From NCBI GenBank assembly GCA_947305005.1, contig CAMZCM010000005.1:1-64000 (forward strand): a stretch of DNA of 64,000 nt. Reading direction: 5' to 3'. The first letter of the stretch is position 1. Each line of letters opens with the position of its first letter. Made by a program: the position numbers and the translations under genes. This document shows positions 45,901 through 53,862 of this stretch, one piece after another. The notes under the pieces were generated by a model. It was given only the letters and a program-made list of their open reading frames with translations. It made no database searches and had not been told where the DNA came from. Source of the DNA: an uncultured Prevotellaceae bacterium (GTDB lineage Bacteria > Bacteroidota > Bacteroidia > Bacteroidales > Bacteroidaceae).

Positions 45901-48463
45901 CTTTTGCAATAGTCCACCCGGCGGATGGGGCTGTCGCCTGCGTCTTAAGAACGCTGTTATTCGTGTTGTTGGGTAGAAGATACGATTTGTCGGCAGCATT
46001 GATGATGTCGAAAGTGCCATCGTTACGACTGACAAATTTCCAGCAAGAGGCCATCGTCACGGACGTGCCGCCTCCCAGTTCTCCGCCGGCACCCGTCGAT
46101 GTGACATAGCGTGAATTCCGAAGAGGAGTACAGAGCGTATAATAATGGTTGTCGCCTGCAGTGCTATGACTGGGAAGGTTTATAGTAATTACGGAAAGGC
46201 CATCCAGAAAATTTTCCAAGGCCATCCGTAAAAATGCCACCTGTTCTTCACGTTCATTTGCTGTCTTCGTCATCTGTAACGTTTCCTCCACTTCGGCGAC
46301 CTTGGCATTGAGTGTTTCGGCAGCACTGAGGGGGTAATAACCCACTTGTGAACTGCAGACACTGTTGACGTAAGTCTTGATTTCTCCAATCATGGCTACG
46401 ACCTCCTCAATATTGGCATCCAAGCTCTGGATGGGCGAGTAGGTGATACCGTCAAGGGCATGACGACCTGTCGGATCGGTCAGCACAAAGGTGAACATCC
46501 ATTTGTTCAGGCGGATATTGCTGGCATTCACATAGGGAAGTTTGAGCAATACCTTATTCCATCCGGCATGTAAAGGTATGATTATAGGTTCGCGCGCGGA
46601 AAAATTCTCGTTGCCGAGGTTCACCTCGCTATTGATGCTTTTGCCGCTGTTAGTCCATGTCGGGGGCAACACCTCAGCATCATTGACCCAGATACGCGAA
46701 CCTTTGCGATCCCACTTGCCGGCATCGGGAGCCTTGTCGTTCTCCGAGCGACTGTAGTTCTGGAACTCTATCAGAGCCCCTGCTGTCTGTTCCGTTGGTG
46801 AATAGACGTAGGTCCAGGCATAGGCGGTGGTGTTCAGCGTAGGACTGGCGTAGAAGGCTGGAACGGTTGTTCCCCACACGTGACGCAGGTAGATTCCAGC
46901 CCCTGTAGCCATACTCGTTGTATAGGTCTTCCCGTCGTAGATGAACTGGTCGGGCAGAATCTCGTCGGTAGCCGTCTCGGGAGGGAACACCGCAGATGCC
47001 GTGCCACCGTTGGGGAAAGGCTGGGTGATGCGCCATTTCACCTGGGTCTGTTTCACATACGGAATGGGTTCAGCGCTAAGCCATGTATCCTTATAATATA
47101 GGAAACGGCGTTCCCAGTCGGTGAACTCCTCCAGTTCAGCGCCGCTGTTGGGCAGTGTAGTGCCGCCTACTTCTATGTACTGGTTACCACCTCCCAACCA
47201 GCCGCGCTCGGCAGTGGCCAAGGCATGGGCATAGAGCCCGTTCTGACAGATGATATCCGTCTCGGTAGCTGTCTTGCGGTCGTTCCAGATGGCGGTGATG
47301 GCACCTGCCACCTCGCTACTTCCCTGTTGGGCATAATAGACATTACTCTTATAGATACCCACCAGGTCGGCAAAAACATCGAAGTGGTTGATGTAGTTGT
47401 AACGGCAGTCAATATTGGGCAGGCCTTCGATCTTACGCCCGCTGGTGCTCCACATCTCTGTCATATCAATATACGGCAACGTGGAGGTGCTGATGCTCAC
47501 TCCGCTGATGGGGTTCCAGACAATACACCTGCGACCCAGCGTCTCCTTGATGTACTGCGACATCTCGTTGACGAAGGCAGCCGTCGTGCCTGCCTCGTCA
47601 GCCCCCATGTGAATATAAGGAGCCAAGGGGAAGGCAGCAGCCAGTTCTCCGAGCAATGCTTTCAGCGCCACCTTGCCTTCATCGCTGCTCATGGTATAAC
47701 CCATCGCGTTGGTAAAAGCCGTGGAGTGGCCGGGCATATCGATCTCAGGAATGACAATGATACCGCGCTCGGCAGCATACGCCTCCAACTCGGTACATTG
47801 CGCCTGTGTGTAATAGCTGCCGGCAAAGCGTGTCATATGGGCGGCTTGGTTCAGCTGTGGATAGACCTTGCTCTCGAAACGGAAGCCCTGGTTATCGGTC
47901 AGGTGCCAGTGGAAGACATTGACCTTAAACCGCGCCAGCAAGTCTATTTCCTTCTTCAACTCATCAAAACTGATGAAGGAGCGTCCCACGTCGTGCATAA
48001 AACCTCGCAGTTTGAAGGCCGGATAGTCGGTGATGTCCACACCCTGTATATAAGCACCGTCGGTGGCAGCCGCCAGTTGTGCCAGCGTCTGTGCAGCACG
48101 TATGACACCGGTCCTTGTAGCAGCAGTGATGGTGATGGCGTCGACAGTGACATGAAGCTTGTAACCTTCGTTTTCGAAGCCGGCCAAGGTGTAGTCAAAA
48201 GTGCCAAGGGTAACGGCATCTACCATCTCAACAGTCACTGTCGCAGCGCCTTCCACGGAGACGTGGAAAAGGGATGCCAAGAGGGTGGAGGCTGTAGGAT
48301 CTGTCAGTTGTACGGTGCGTTGCAGGTCGAAGACTGTTTCGTTATCAGTCATGTACTTTGGCTTTGGCATCAGCCACTGGGAAGGTTGCAGACCATCCTG
48401 AGCATATACGCCCATGACAAGATTGGCAAGCAAGCAGAGAAATAGCCGTCTAAGTACTTTCAT
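42980..48463 (-). CDS. fused GH20 beta-N-acetylhexosaminidase and GH33 sialidase
   Basis: An 1827-residue exported protein with two glycosidase modules. Signal peptide (about 1-21). GH20b N-domain (25-145). GH20 catalytic barrel (about 150-460): LRGFMHDVGRSFISFDELKKEIDLLARFKVNVFHWHLTDNQGF, IPEIDMPGHSTAF, and HMGADEAG with the catalytic pair D289-E290. A beta-rich region (470-675), a helical linker (680-755), and two trefoil-like modules (about 770-905 and 940-1080). A sialidase lead domain (1090-1245). GH33 propeller: RIP motif YRIPT (1259-1263), four Asp-boxes (about 1302, 1364, 1425, 1543) and the probable Tyr-Glu pair Y1578-E1579. C-terminus CYNLAGQRVVSPSRAGLYI is the shared sorting-like motif. 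It would remove terminal sialic acid and then GlcNAc/GalNAc from host glycans. It lies 35 bp below the esterase gene, in one operon. Confidence 0.9.
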   Translation of the reverse strand: MKVLRRLFLCLLANLVMGVYAQDGLQPSQWLMPKPKYMTDNETVFDLQRTVQLTDPTASTLLASLFHVSVEGAATVTVEMVDAVTLGTFDYTLAGFENEGYKLHVTVDAITITAATRTGVIRAAQTLAQLAAATDGAYIQGVDITDYPAFKLRGFMHDVGRSFISFDELKKEIDLLARFKVNVFHWHLTDNQGFRFESKVYPQLNQAAHMTRFAGSYYTQAQCTELEAYAAERGIIVIPEIDMPGHSTAFTNAMGYTMSSDEGKVALKALLGELAAAFPLAPYIHMGADEAGTTAAFVNEMSQYIKETLGRRCIVWNPISGVSISTSTLPYIDMTEMWSTSGRKIEGLPNIDCRYNYINHFDVFADLVGIYKSNVYYAQQGSSEVAGAITAIWNDRKTATETDIICQNGLYAHALATAERGWLGGGNQYIEVGGTTLPNSGAELEEFTDWERRFLYYKDTWLSAEPIPYVKQTQVKWRITQPFPNGGTASAVFPPETATDEILPDQFIYDGKTYTTSMATGAGIYLRHVWGTTVPAFYASPTLNTTAYAWTYVYSPTEQTAGALIEFQNYSRSENDKAPDAGKWDRKGSRIWVNDAEVLPPTWTNSGKSINSEVNLGNENFSAREPIIIPLHAGWNKVLLKLPYVNASNIRLNKWMFTFVLTDPTGRHALDGITYSPIQSLDANIEEVVAMIGEIKTYVNSVCSSQVGYYPLSAAETLNAKVAEVEETLQMTKTANEREEQVAFLRMALENFLDGLSVITINLPSHSTAGDNHYYTLCTPLRNSRYVTSTGAGGELGGGTSVTMASCWKFVSRNDGTFDIINAADKSYLLPNNTNNSVLKTQATAPSAGWTIAKADETGYVIITSGSCQLNQTNMSSSALSGGYKIYNWGGGTNTSDTGCKYVITEIDESDIPFPLSSAPLDELTNSDMNVSATAATSLTTGQWYIMKNIGRNGYLYEKKDDHFLYTQAAQPAGYASDNAQSIVRLVDDADGKYYIQTGLGNYFSTLIDGNDGSGRGGNNNGTTAIRKSSFSIGRIASGYFYLKDANGVVMDANVVGATVAGWGKTPPTSTSGNASWQFFPVTLTGVDPTLSFRATDVMVCQGHQTTGQGNTMQALLRIKVTPFKSCTPQSVSILLTGADQLDRISVYTTSIDQLHAEGVTPVKIGETTALGSNITVMTPAATALTAQKPLYIWITADVKSTATELATIDAAITSIAYSNADGNNSCDLTAQGNPDGVMQIFKQQAALWTASQSQARYYRIPTIIRTADGGIVALTDYRYDNTEDLGKPASGHKIDVVMRKSMDNGVTWSEAQTVAAGDGSTEAGYGYGDPAVVFTKSGKLICLMAAGKNSYPTGMLHMGYSQSTDHGATWSRPKDIYRSINKNGISFQSVFTTAGKGITFDNGRVAFAMNGKVNGTTNEYILYSDDEGATWTVMPTAVYTGGDESKLEIMNDNSLILSVRRGGWNSMANRGYNRSTGDASGDGIQEWGTQGIWGGEMNANGCNADILYYNRSTEHPAHADMMLHTLTKTFNTYRRDLRLYMSFDQGQTWQEAFQLQPGYAAYSSMQKLDNGDLAIIYEDGSLGNQDKMDCYAINYIVISHETLEARAEEVERTKQAEANTVKIVYDNTKETEWGNWDIDNTSGRNTWTSVSPANPIAGLTLTKSAGTFDHYTGWNGFYNLAYKVGRANRNEVITLTAPEGYLINSYSFQVQEWSSGANDNDFTITAKDGTTISPAYKGGADGYTLFDIKNVQEQSTYFTVRATNSSKYLAIINFAVKLISETEVHIDALTSSTPHTDCYNLAGQRVVSPSRAGLYIMGKKKVVVNP

Positions 48464-48498
48464 AGGTAAATGATTCTCTAAAGATGAGTGTTCGTTTC

Positions 48499-50757
48499 TT
48501 ATTCAACATCCATTCGGAAGGTGGAGGCGGGGAGACCTTGTGCGTTGCGGAGGTCGGCATCGGTGAAACCGCTCCAACCATAACGTACTTCGGCGGGATT
48601 GTTCACAGAAGGAGAAGAGAGGAGTACCTTTTTTCCTTCTATCTTGATGTCAGCTGGATAGAAGAGGCCATTTTCATCGGCAATCTCAAAGCCGCGAGTG
48701 CAGGTGAGGCCGTCGGCATGGTCGAACCGTAGGACAAGGGTGTGGTTTTGTCCACGGACAGCACTGTGCGGGGTGGGGCCTTCGCTCTCCAAGGTGTGAC
48801 CGTAGGTGTGACGGAGCGCCAGCAAAGCCAGACGTTCACCCACAGGGCGTTTTGTGCGGTAGTGGACATCGGCAGCGTCACCCACGTCGGTGGTTACTGC
48901 CATCCATGTGTCGGGCAGTGTTTGGGCCAAACGGCGCTGGCTGTCGCGGAAGGCGGGCCAAGAAGGACGTGACAGGCTGGAGAGTTGTACGATATAAAAA
49001 GGCAGAGAATGCTTTTGGTGGAACTCGCTGTTCCAGCGCTGTGCAAACTGTTGTCGCCAGGATTGCTCCAGAAGGGTGAACAACCGCTCGTGTATCTCGA
49101 CGTTGTGGGCGTTGCTCTCGCCTTGGTACCACAGCACACCCTTGAGGGGCAGGTGTCCGAGCGGAGCAATGGCGGCCTCGAAGAGGTAGGCAGGGTCATA
49201 GGGATGGCGCTGCAAAATGTTGTAGGCGGATGATTCCTTATTGAGAGCATGGGCGATGTTCTGACTCATGCGTCCTCGAGCCCAGGCTTGCCCGAAGTCA
49301 CCGTTGCGCCAGTCACGCAGGATGTTGGGGAACTCCCATTCCAGTGTTGAGCGGTCAATCCACGATTCGGTGGTAGAACCTCCGACGGCGTTGCAGATGA
49401 TGCCGATGGGCACGTCCTCAAGGCTGTCGCAGAGAACACGCCCAAAGTTGAAGGCAACGGCAGAGAAGCTTTTTACGGCTTCGGGCGAGGCGTTTTTCCA
49501 TCCCTGGAAGTCCATGTGCCGGAGCTCATTGGTGTAACGAAGCACGCTGTCGTCCCACTCTACGGCATCTGTTCGTGCCCGTGCTGGCATATTATATAAA
49601 TGTAGGCGACTGCCGAGACGATCGGCATCGCTCAGATCCAGCTCCTGCGTGTTGCACTGGTCCACGCGCAGTTCCATGTTCGACTGTCCGCTGGCCAGCC
49701 ACAGATCGCCGAAGTAGAGATTGTCAATGGTCAACGTCTGCGCCTTGGCTTTCGTCAGGTTCTCCAGTAGGTAGGGGTATTTCTCGGGATAATAAAAACG
49801 GTACTGGTCGGGCTTCAGCGGCGCAGCGGTGAACGTGAGCGTGTAAGGTCCTCCAGCCTGTTGTTCCGGCAACTCAATGTGCCATGAGCCGTCGGCGTAT
49901 GTAAAAGCTTCGCACTTCTCCACGACCTTTCCATCGCGGCTCAGTATGGCCTTGATGCTGCGTCGTGCATCGGCACAGCCCTCAATTAGGAGAGATTCAT
50001 TGCGCGGCAGGACCATGCCGCTGGAATAAACCGGTGGCAGAAAAAGGCCACCGTGGTCACCCGTGAGTGCTTCATAGACGGTCTTGGCCAGAATCTGTGC
50101 GCCTTCGGGATTCGGATGCAGGGCGTCTGGAAAGAGATCGGGCCGACTGTGTAGCGGCGTGTTAAGGTCGATGAGCTGCGCACCGGATCCTCGTGCCACC
50201 TGTTCGATGGCCTTCTGGATTTGGGCGTGCCAATCGCGCGTTCCACTTTGGAAGCGTGAGTGACGGTCAAAGATGGGCGTCATCTTACAAATCAGGATGC
50301 GCGCCTTGGGGTTGGCTGTACAGAATGAGTCAATCAGGGCACGGTAGTTGGGAATGAACTCTTCCTTCCAGTCGGGCCAGTTACGCGGGTCTGTGTCGTT
50401 CAGACCCAGATGGATGACCACCCAGTCAGCTTTGAAGTCCATGGCTTGGCGGAATTCAGGCAGGTTGACGTAAGGACGGTGTCCTTTCGAGAGTAGGGTA
50501 GAACCCGAATGTCCGAAGTTCCCGACTTCGTAACGGCCTGTGCCATAAGTGGCATCGAGCATCGCCTGAAGTCGTACAGGATAGGCGTCACGCTCACGAT
50601 GGGCAAGCCCGTAGCCATAGGTGACGCTGTTGCCTACACAGGCGACGCGCAATGGACGTTCTGGGGCCTTCTGTTTACGGGCGCTCCAAGCGGAGGATGA
50701 CACAAGACAGCACATGGCAAATGCCAGAAAATAAGGGAAGAAGTTGTTGTGCCTCAT
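48499..50757 (-). CDS. two-module SGNH hydrolase / sialate O-acetylesterase
   Basis: A 752-residue exported protein (signal peptide MRHNNFFPYFLAFAMCCLVSSSAWSA). First module (about 35-235): an SGNH hydrolase with block I VACVGNSVTYG, block III HLGLNDTDP and the catalytic DALHPNPEG. Second module (about 240-750): sialate O-acetylesterase type, with LASGQSNMELRV (GQSN nucleophile motif), GSTTESWI, VLWYQGESNAH (QGES) and a late His (DVHYRTKRPVGERLA). It would deacetylate O-acetylated sialic acids so that the downstream sialidase can act. Promoter at 50818-50849. First gene of the two-gene unit. Confidence 0.88.
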   Translation of the reverse strand: MRHNNFFPYFLAFAMCCLVSSSAWSARKQKAPERPLRVACVGNSVTYGYGLAHRERDAYPVRLQAMLDATYGTGRYEVGNFGHSGSTLLSKGHRPYVNLPEFRQAMDFKADWVVIHLGLNDTDPRNWPDWKEEFIPNYRALIDSFCTANPKARILICKMTPIFDRHSRFQSGTRDWHAQIQKAIEQVARGSGAQLIDLNTPLHSRPDLFPDALHPNPEGAQILAKTVYEALTGDHGGLFLPPVYSSGMVLPRNESLLIEGCADARRSIKAILSRDGKVVEKCEAFTYADGSWHIELPEQQAGGPYTLTFTAAPLKPDQYRFYYPEKYPYLLENLTKAKAQTLTIDNLYFGDLWLASGQSNMELRVDQCNTQELDLSDADRLGSRLHLYNMPARARTDAVEWDDSVLRYTNELRHMDFQGWKNASPEAVKSFSAVAFNFGRVLCDSLEDVPIGIICNAVGGSTTESWIDRSTLEWEFPNILRDWRNGDFGQAWARGRMSQNIAHALNKESSAYNILQRHPYDPAYLFEAAIAPLGHLPLKGVLWYQGESNAHNVEIHERLFTLLEQSWRQQFAQRWNSEFHQKHSLPFYIVQLSSLSRPSWPAFRDSQRRLAQTLPDTWMAVTTDVGDAADVHYRTKRPVGERLALLALRHTYGHTLESEGPTPHSAVRGQNHTLVLRFDHADGLTCTRGFEIADENGLFYPADIKIEGKKVLLSSPSVNNPAEVRYGWSGFTDADLRNAQGLPASTFRMDVE

Positions 50758-50817
50758 AAGATATTGTTATAGCTAATTATCTGGTTAATAATACATGATC
50801 ATACAGTTAGACAACCG

Positions 50818-50849
50818 CAAAGATACGCTTCTTTGCCGAACCTGCAAAA
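50818..50849 (-). promoter_or_regulatory. promoter of the esterase/GH20-GH33 operon
   Basis: TTTTG (50849-50845), 19 bp, TATCTTTG (50825-50818) on the minus strand, about 60 bp above the esterase ATG. Confidence 0.75.
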
Positions 50850-50983
50850 AAAAAGAGACGTTCTTTGGTACTTTTCTCCATTTTTTATTTCGAAGGCATC
50901 ATGAAGAGTCCTTTTTTCGCCCACTTAATCGTACGTTGAGCCTATGTATCGAAGGTATTTATGTTGGGAAAAATCAAAATAAA

Positions 50984-51015
50984 TTTTGTTTTTCGCTCAC
51001 TTAGTCGTACCTTTG
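50984..51015 (+). promoter_or_regulatory. promoter of metK
   Basis: TTTTG (50984-50988), 19 bp, TACCTTTG (51008-51015), just upstream of the SAM-II-type element. A diverged copy of its spacer (CGCCCACTTAATCGTAC, 50918-50934) lies 76 bp upstream without a -7 element. The rest of the 400-bp divergent gap shows no gene. Confidence 0.78.
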
Positions 51016-51027
51016 CAGCCGAATTCA

Positions 51028-51084
51028 ATGTGGATAGATTTGGGCTGCTTGCAACCACACTAAAACAATGCTAAAAAAACCAAC
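51028..51084 (+). ncRNA. SAM-II-type riboswitch in the metK leader
   Basis: P1 stem TGTGG (51029-51033) pairs with CCACA (51055-51059). The loop has GATTT...TTGCAA and the 3' strand AATGCTAAAAAAACC, which match the SAM-II consensus (GAUUU, UUGCAA, then AUGUAGCUAAAAAGG). The pseudoknot is preserved by compensating change: TTGG (51040-51043) can pair with CCAA (51080-51083) where the classical element uses other bases. It sits 76 bp before the start of S-adenosylmethionine synthetase, the expected target. Read by eye; a covariance search would settle it. Confidence 0.75.
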
Positions 51085-51164
51085 CATCAGCTTGATAGGT
51101 TGAACGCATCTTTCCCAATGACATCCCATTCATTAATCATTTTATAAAAACAAAAGAGAATGGG
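51080..51164 (+). promoter_or_regulatory. possible expression platform of the metK leader
   Basis: CAACC (51081-51085) can form a hairpin with GGTTG (51098-51102), extended by ATCA/TGAT, which would exclude the pseudoknot strand CCAA (51080-51083). Further on, CCCATTC (51125-51131) is complementary to GAATGGG (51158-51164), which contains the metK ATG. This suggests control of translation initiation, though the route connecting the two is not proven. Confidence 0.45.
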
Positions 51165-52449
51165 TTATTTATTTACTTCCGAATCTGTTAGTGAAGGCCA
51201 TCCCGATAAAGTGGCCGACCAGATCAGCGATGCTGTGCTGGACAATCTGCTGGCTTTTGACCCTCAGTCGAAGGTGGCTTGTGAGACGCTTGTCACCACT
51301 GGACAGGTGATTCTGGCCGGCGAGGTGAAGAGTCAGGCATACGTAGATTTACCCGGTATTGCACGAAAGACCATCCGCCGTATCGGCTACACCAAGGCGG
51401 ACTATATGTTCGAAGCCAACTCATGCGGTGTGCTCTCTGCTATCCATGAGCAGAGCCCCGATATCAACCGTGGTGTTGAACGCACCGATCCTATGGAACA
51501 GGGTGCTGGCGACCAAGGAATGATGTTCGGCTATGCTACCAATGAGACTCCTTCGTATATGCCTCTGGCATTGGAGCTCTCACACCGTATCTTACGCACA
51601 CTGGCCGATATTCGCAGGGAAAACCGCGAGATGACGTATCTGCGTCCGGACGCCAAGAGTCAGGTGACAATTGAATACGACGACAATGGTCGTCCGAAGC
51701 GCGTAGATACCATCGTGGTCTCCACGCAGCACGATGAGTTTATCCAGCCGCTGGACGGCAATCAGGAACTCGCAGACCAGCAGATGCTGGATATCATTCG
51801 CAGGGATGTGAAACAGATCCTGATACCCCGTGTGATTGCTGACATTCCCAGTCACGAGGTGCGTCGCTTGTTCGATGACCATATCATCTATCATGTCAAT
51901 CCGACAGGTAAGTTCGTCATTGGCGGTCCGCACGGCGATACAGGCTTGACAGGTCGCAAGATTATCGTAGATACCTATGGCGGCAAGGGTGCTCATGGCG
52001 GCGGTGCCTTCTCTGGCAAAGACCCCTCAAAAGTAGATCGCTCAGCGGCTTATGCTGCCCGTCATATTGCCAAGAACATGGTGGCAGCCGGCGTGGCCGA
52101 AGAGATGCTCGTGCAGCTGAGTTATGCCATTGGTGTGGCGCAACCCGTCAGCATCTTCGTGGACACTTACGGCAAGAGCCACGTAAGTGAGTCAGACGGA
52201 GAGATAGCCCGCAAGATCAAGGATCTGTTTGACCTGCGCCCGCGTGCCATCGAGGATCGTCTGAAACTGCGTATGCCCATCTATGAGGAAACGGCGGCCT
52301 ATGGACACATGGGACGTGAGCCTCAGCGCATCACCAAGGTGTTCCATAACCCCTACACACAGACGGTAGCCATCGAGGTGGAGCTGTTCACTTGGGAGAA
52401 ACTGGACTATGTAGAGAAAATCAAACAGGCATTTCATTTTCAGTCATGA
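51160..52449 (+). CDS. metK: S-adenosylmethionine synthetase
   Basis: A 429-residue cytoplasmic enzyme making SAM from methionine and ATP. It shows [65 protein letters not shown] and [28 protein letters not shown], the MAT signatures. An insertion relative to E. coli MetK (about 165-215) is common in Bacteroidetes. A SAM-II-type element lies upstream, consistent with feedback by SAM. The stop overlaps the LOG gene start (ATGA). Confidence 0.97.
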   Translation: MGYLFTSESVSEGHPDKVADQISDAVLDNLLAFDPQSKVACETLVTTGQVILAGEVKSQAYVDLPGIARKTIRRIGYTKADYMFEANSCGVLSAIHEQSPDINRGVERTDPMEQGAGDQGMMFGYATNETPSYMPLALELSHRILRTLADIRRENREMTYLRPDAKSQVTIEYDDNGRPKRVDTIVVSTQHDEFIQPLDGNQELADQQMLDIIRRDVKQILIPRVIADIPSHEVRRLFDDHIIYHVNPTGKFVIGGPHGDTGLTGRKIIVDTYGGKGAHGGGAFSGKDPSKVDRSAAYAARHIAKNMVAAGVAEEMLVQLSYAIGVAQPVSIFVDTYGKSHVSESDGEIARKIKDLFDLRPRAIEDRLKLRMPIYEETAAYGHMGREPQRITKVFHNPYTQTVAIEVELFTWEKLDYVEKIKQAFHFQS

Positions 52450-53021
52450 GAATCGCGGTCTATTGTGCTTCCAGCACCAAAATACATCCTGACTACGTAG
52501 CTGCAGCCAGTGCGCTCGGCAAGGAGCTGGGCGAACGTGGTATCGGACTCATCAACGGTGCCGGAAACATGGGTCTCATGGCGGCTACCAGCAACGCTTG
52601 TCTGGCTGAAGGTGGCGAAGTAACAGGTGTCATCCCCTCCTTTATGGTGGAGCAGAACTGGCACCACACAGGGCTGACACGTCTGATAGAAACACGTGAT
52701 ATGCACGAACGCAAGCAAACCATCGCCAATATGAGCGATGGGTGTATTGCGCTGCCTGGTGGTTGCGGCACGCTGGAGGAGTTGATGGAAGTCATCACAT
52801 GGAAACAACTCGGCCTATATCTGAAACCTATCGTCATCTTAAATACCCGAGGCTACTACGACGCTTTGCTGACACAACTGCAGCACGGCATAGACGAGCA
52901 TTTCATGGGCGAACGTCATGCTGAGATCTGGCGTGTGGCTCAAACACCGACAGAAGCTGTTGACTTGGTGCTTTCGACACCATTATGGGATGCCAGTGTC
53001 CGTAAATTTGCTGCCATATAA
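52446..53021 (+). CDS. LOG family protein (cytokinin riboside 5'-monophosphate phosphoribohydrolase type)
   Basis: A 191-residue Rossmann-type protein. [45 protein letters not shown] and [21 protein letters not shown] carry the LOG motifs (PGGxGTxxE). The family cleaves nucleoside monophosphates to base and ribose 5-phosphate; bacterial substrates are mostly unproven. The start at 52446 overlaps the metK stop by 4 bp; an earlier Met lies inside metK. Co-transcription with metK puts it under the same SAM-responsive leader. Confidence 0.88.
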   Translation: MRIAVYCASSTKIHPDYVAAASALGKELGERGIGLINGAGNMGLMAATSNACLAEGGEVTGVIPSFMVEQNWHHTGLTRLIETRDMHERKQTIANMSDGCIALPGGCGTLEELMEVITWKQLGLYLKPIVILNTRGYYDALLTQLQHGIDEHFMGERHAEIWRVAQTPTEAVDLVLSTPLWDASVRKFAAI

Positions 53022-53850
53022 GACCTTGAATGCCGACTCGCTGACATCCCCACCTATACCTCTGTTTTACCGTTACTCGGTAGCAGACGACTCCCTCATG
53101 GCCGAGAACGATATCCTTTTCCGTCCGTCCACGGAGGAGGTGATTGTACAGCCGTGGGGAAAGCCCCCCCGACCGATACCAGCGGAACAGAAAAGCGCGG
53201 ATGTCATCTCGACGGCTATCCTGATGAGCTTCGTGCTCGTCATGATCATTTTACGTTATCACCGTCCTCCGCTCCATGTGGCTTGGAAAGATTTCCTTTT
53301 TTCCAAGAACACCAAGCTGTTGAGCCAAACTGAAAAGAGCCGCGAGGAGAAGCTTCGCATTGTGATGACGCTGCTCATCAGCCTGCAAGGTGCCATCGCC
53401 ACGCTCGTTTATGCTCCCGATAACCTTTTGCTGACAACGAGTCGTTCCTCGTGGCTAGTTTTTGGCGTGTACATGCTCGCCTTTTTTGCGCTGTTCGTTT
53501 TCAAACAGACCATGTACAGGTTTGTTCATGCTGTCTTTTTCACTCGTGCACAACGAGAACTCTGGTTACATCATTATTCCTTTCTTTTTGCTCTTGAAAG
53601 CGTCCTCCTTTTTCCCATCACGACGGTGTTCATAGAACTGCATTTAGACTATCATTTAGGTCTTAATGTAGTCATTGTTTTGTTACTTATTGTCAAAATT
53701 TCGCTCCTTTTTAAGTGTTTTTCCACCTTTTTTGACAAAAGTTATGGCCTTTTGCATCTTTTTGTGTACTTTTGCGCCCTCGAAGCCGCACCGCTCGTCG
53801 TTTTATGGGCTTTGTTAATGTATTTATTAAACAATTTGACCATTTTATAA
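52990..53850 (+). CDS. DUF4271 integral membrane protein
   Basis: A 286-residue membrane protein. Soluble N-terminal part (about 1-65, with FRPSTEEVIVQPWGKPPRPIPAEQ), then about six hydrophobic segments (ISTAILMSFVLVMIIL, SWLVFGVYMLAFFALFVF, SFLFALESVLLFPITTVF, YHLGLNVVIVLLLIVKISLLF, LLHLFVYFCALEAAPLVVLWALLMYLL). This is DUF4271, found upstream of hemD in Bacteroidetes. Function unknown. The start MPVSVNLLP overlaps the LOG gene by 32 bp; an upstream Met is deeper inside that gene and less likely. Confidence 0.75.
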   Translation: MPVSVNLLPYKTLNADSLTSPPIPLFYRYSVADDSLMAENDILFRPSTEEVIVQPWGKPPRPIPAEQKSADVISTAILMSFVLVMIILRYHRPPLHVAWKDFLFSKNTKLLSQTEKSREEKLRIVMTLLISLQGAIATLVYAPDNLLLTTSRSSWLVFGVYMLAFFALFVFKQTMYRFVHAVFFTRAQRELWLHHYSFLFALESVLLFPITTVFIELHLDYHLGLNVVIVLLLIVKISLLFKCFSTFFDKSYGLLHLFVYFCALEAAPLVVLWALLMYLLNNLTIL

Positions 53851-53862
53851 AGAAGGATTCCG

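Noticed and set aside
47225..48445. 406-residue open frame opposite the GH20 module
   Set aside because: It is antisense to the catalytic barrel with the DE pair; no independent signals.
50795..51004. 69-residue frame in the gap between the esterase and metK genes
   Set aside because: It runs through two promoters and has Lys/Phe-rich composition typical of AT-rich non-coding DNA.
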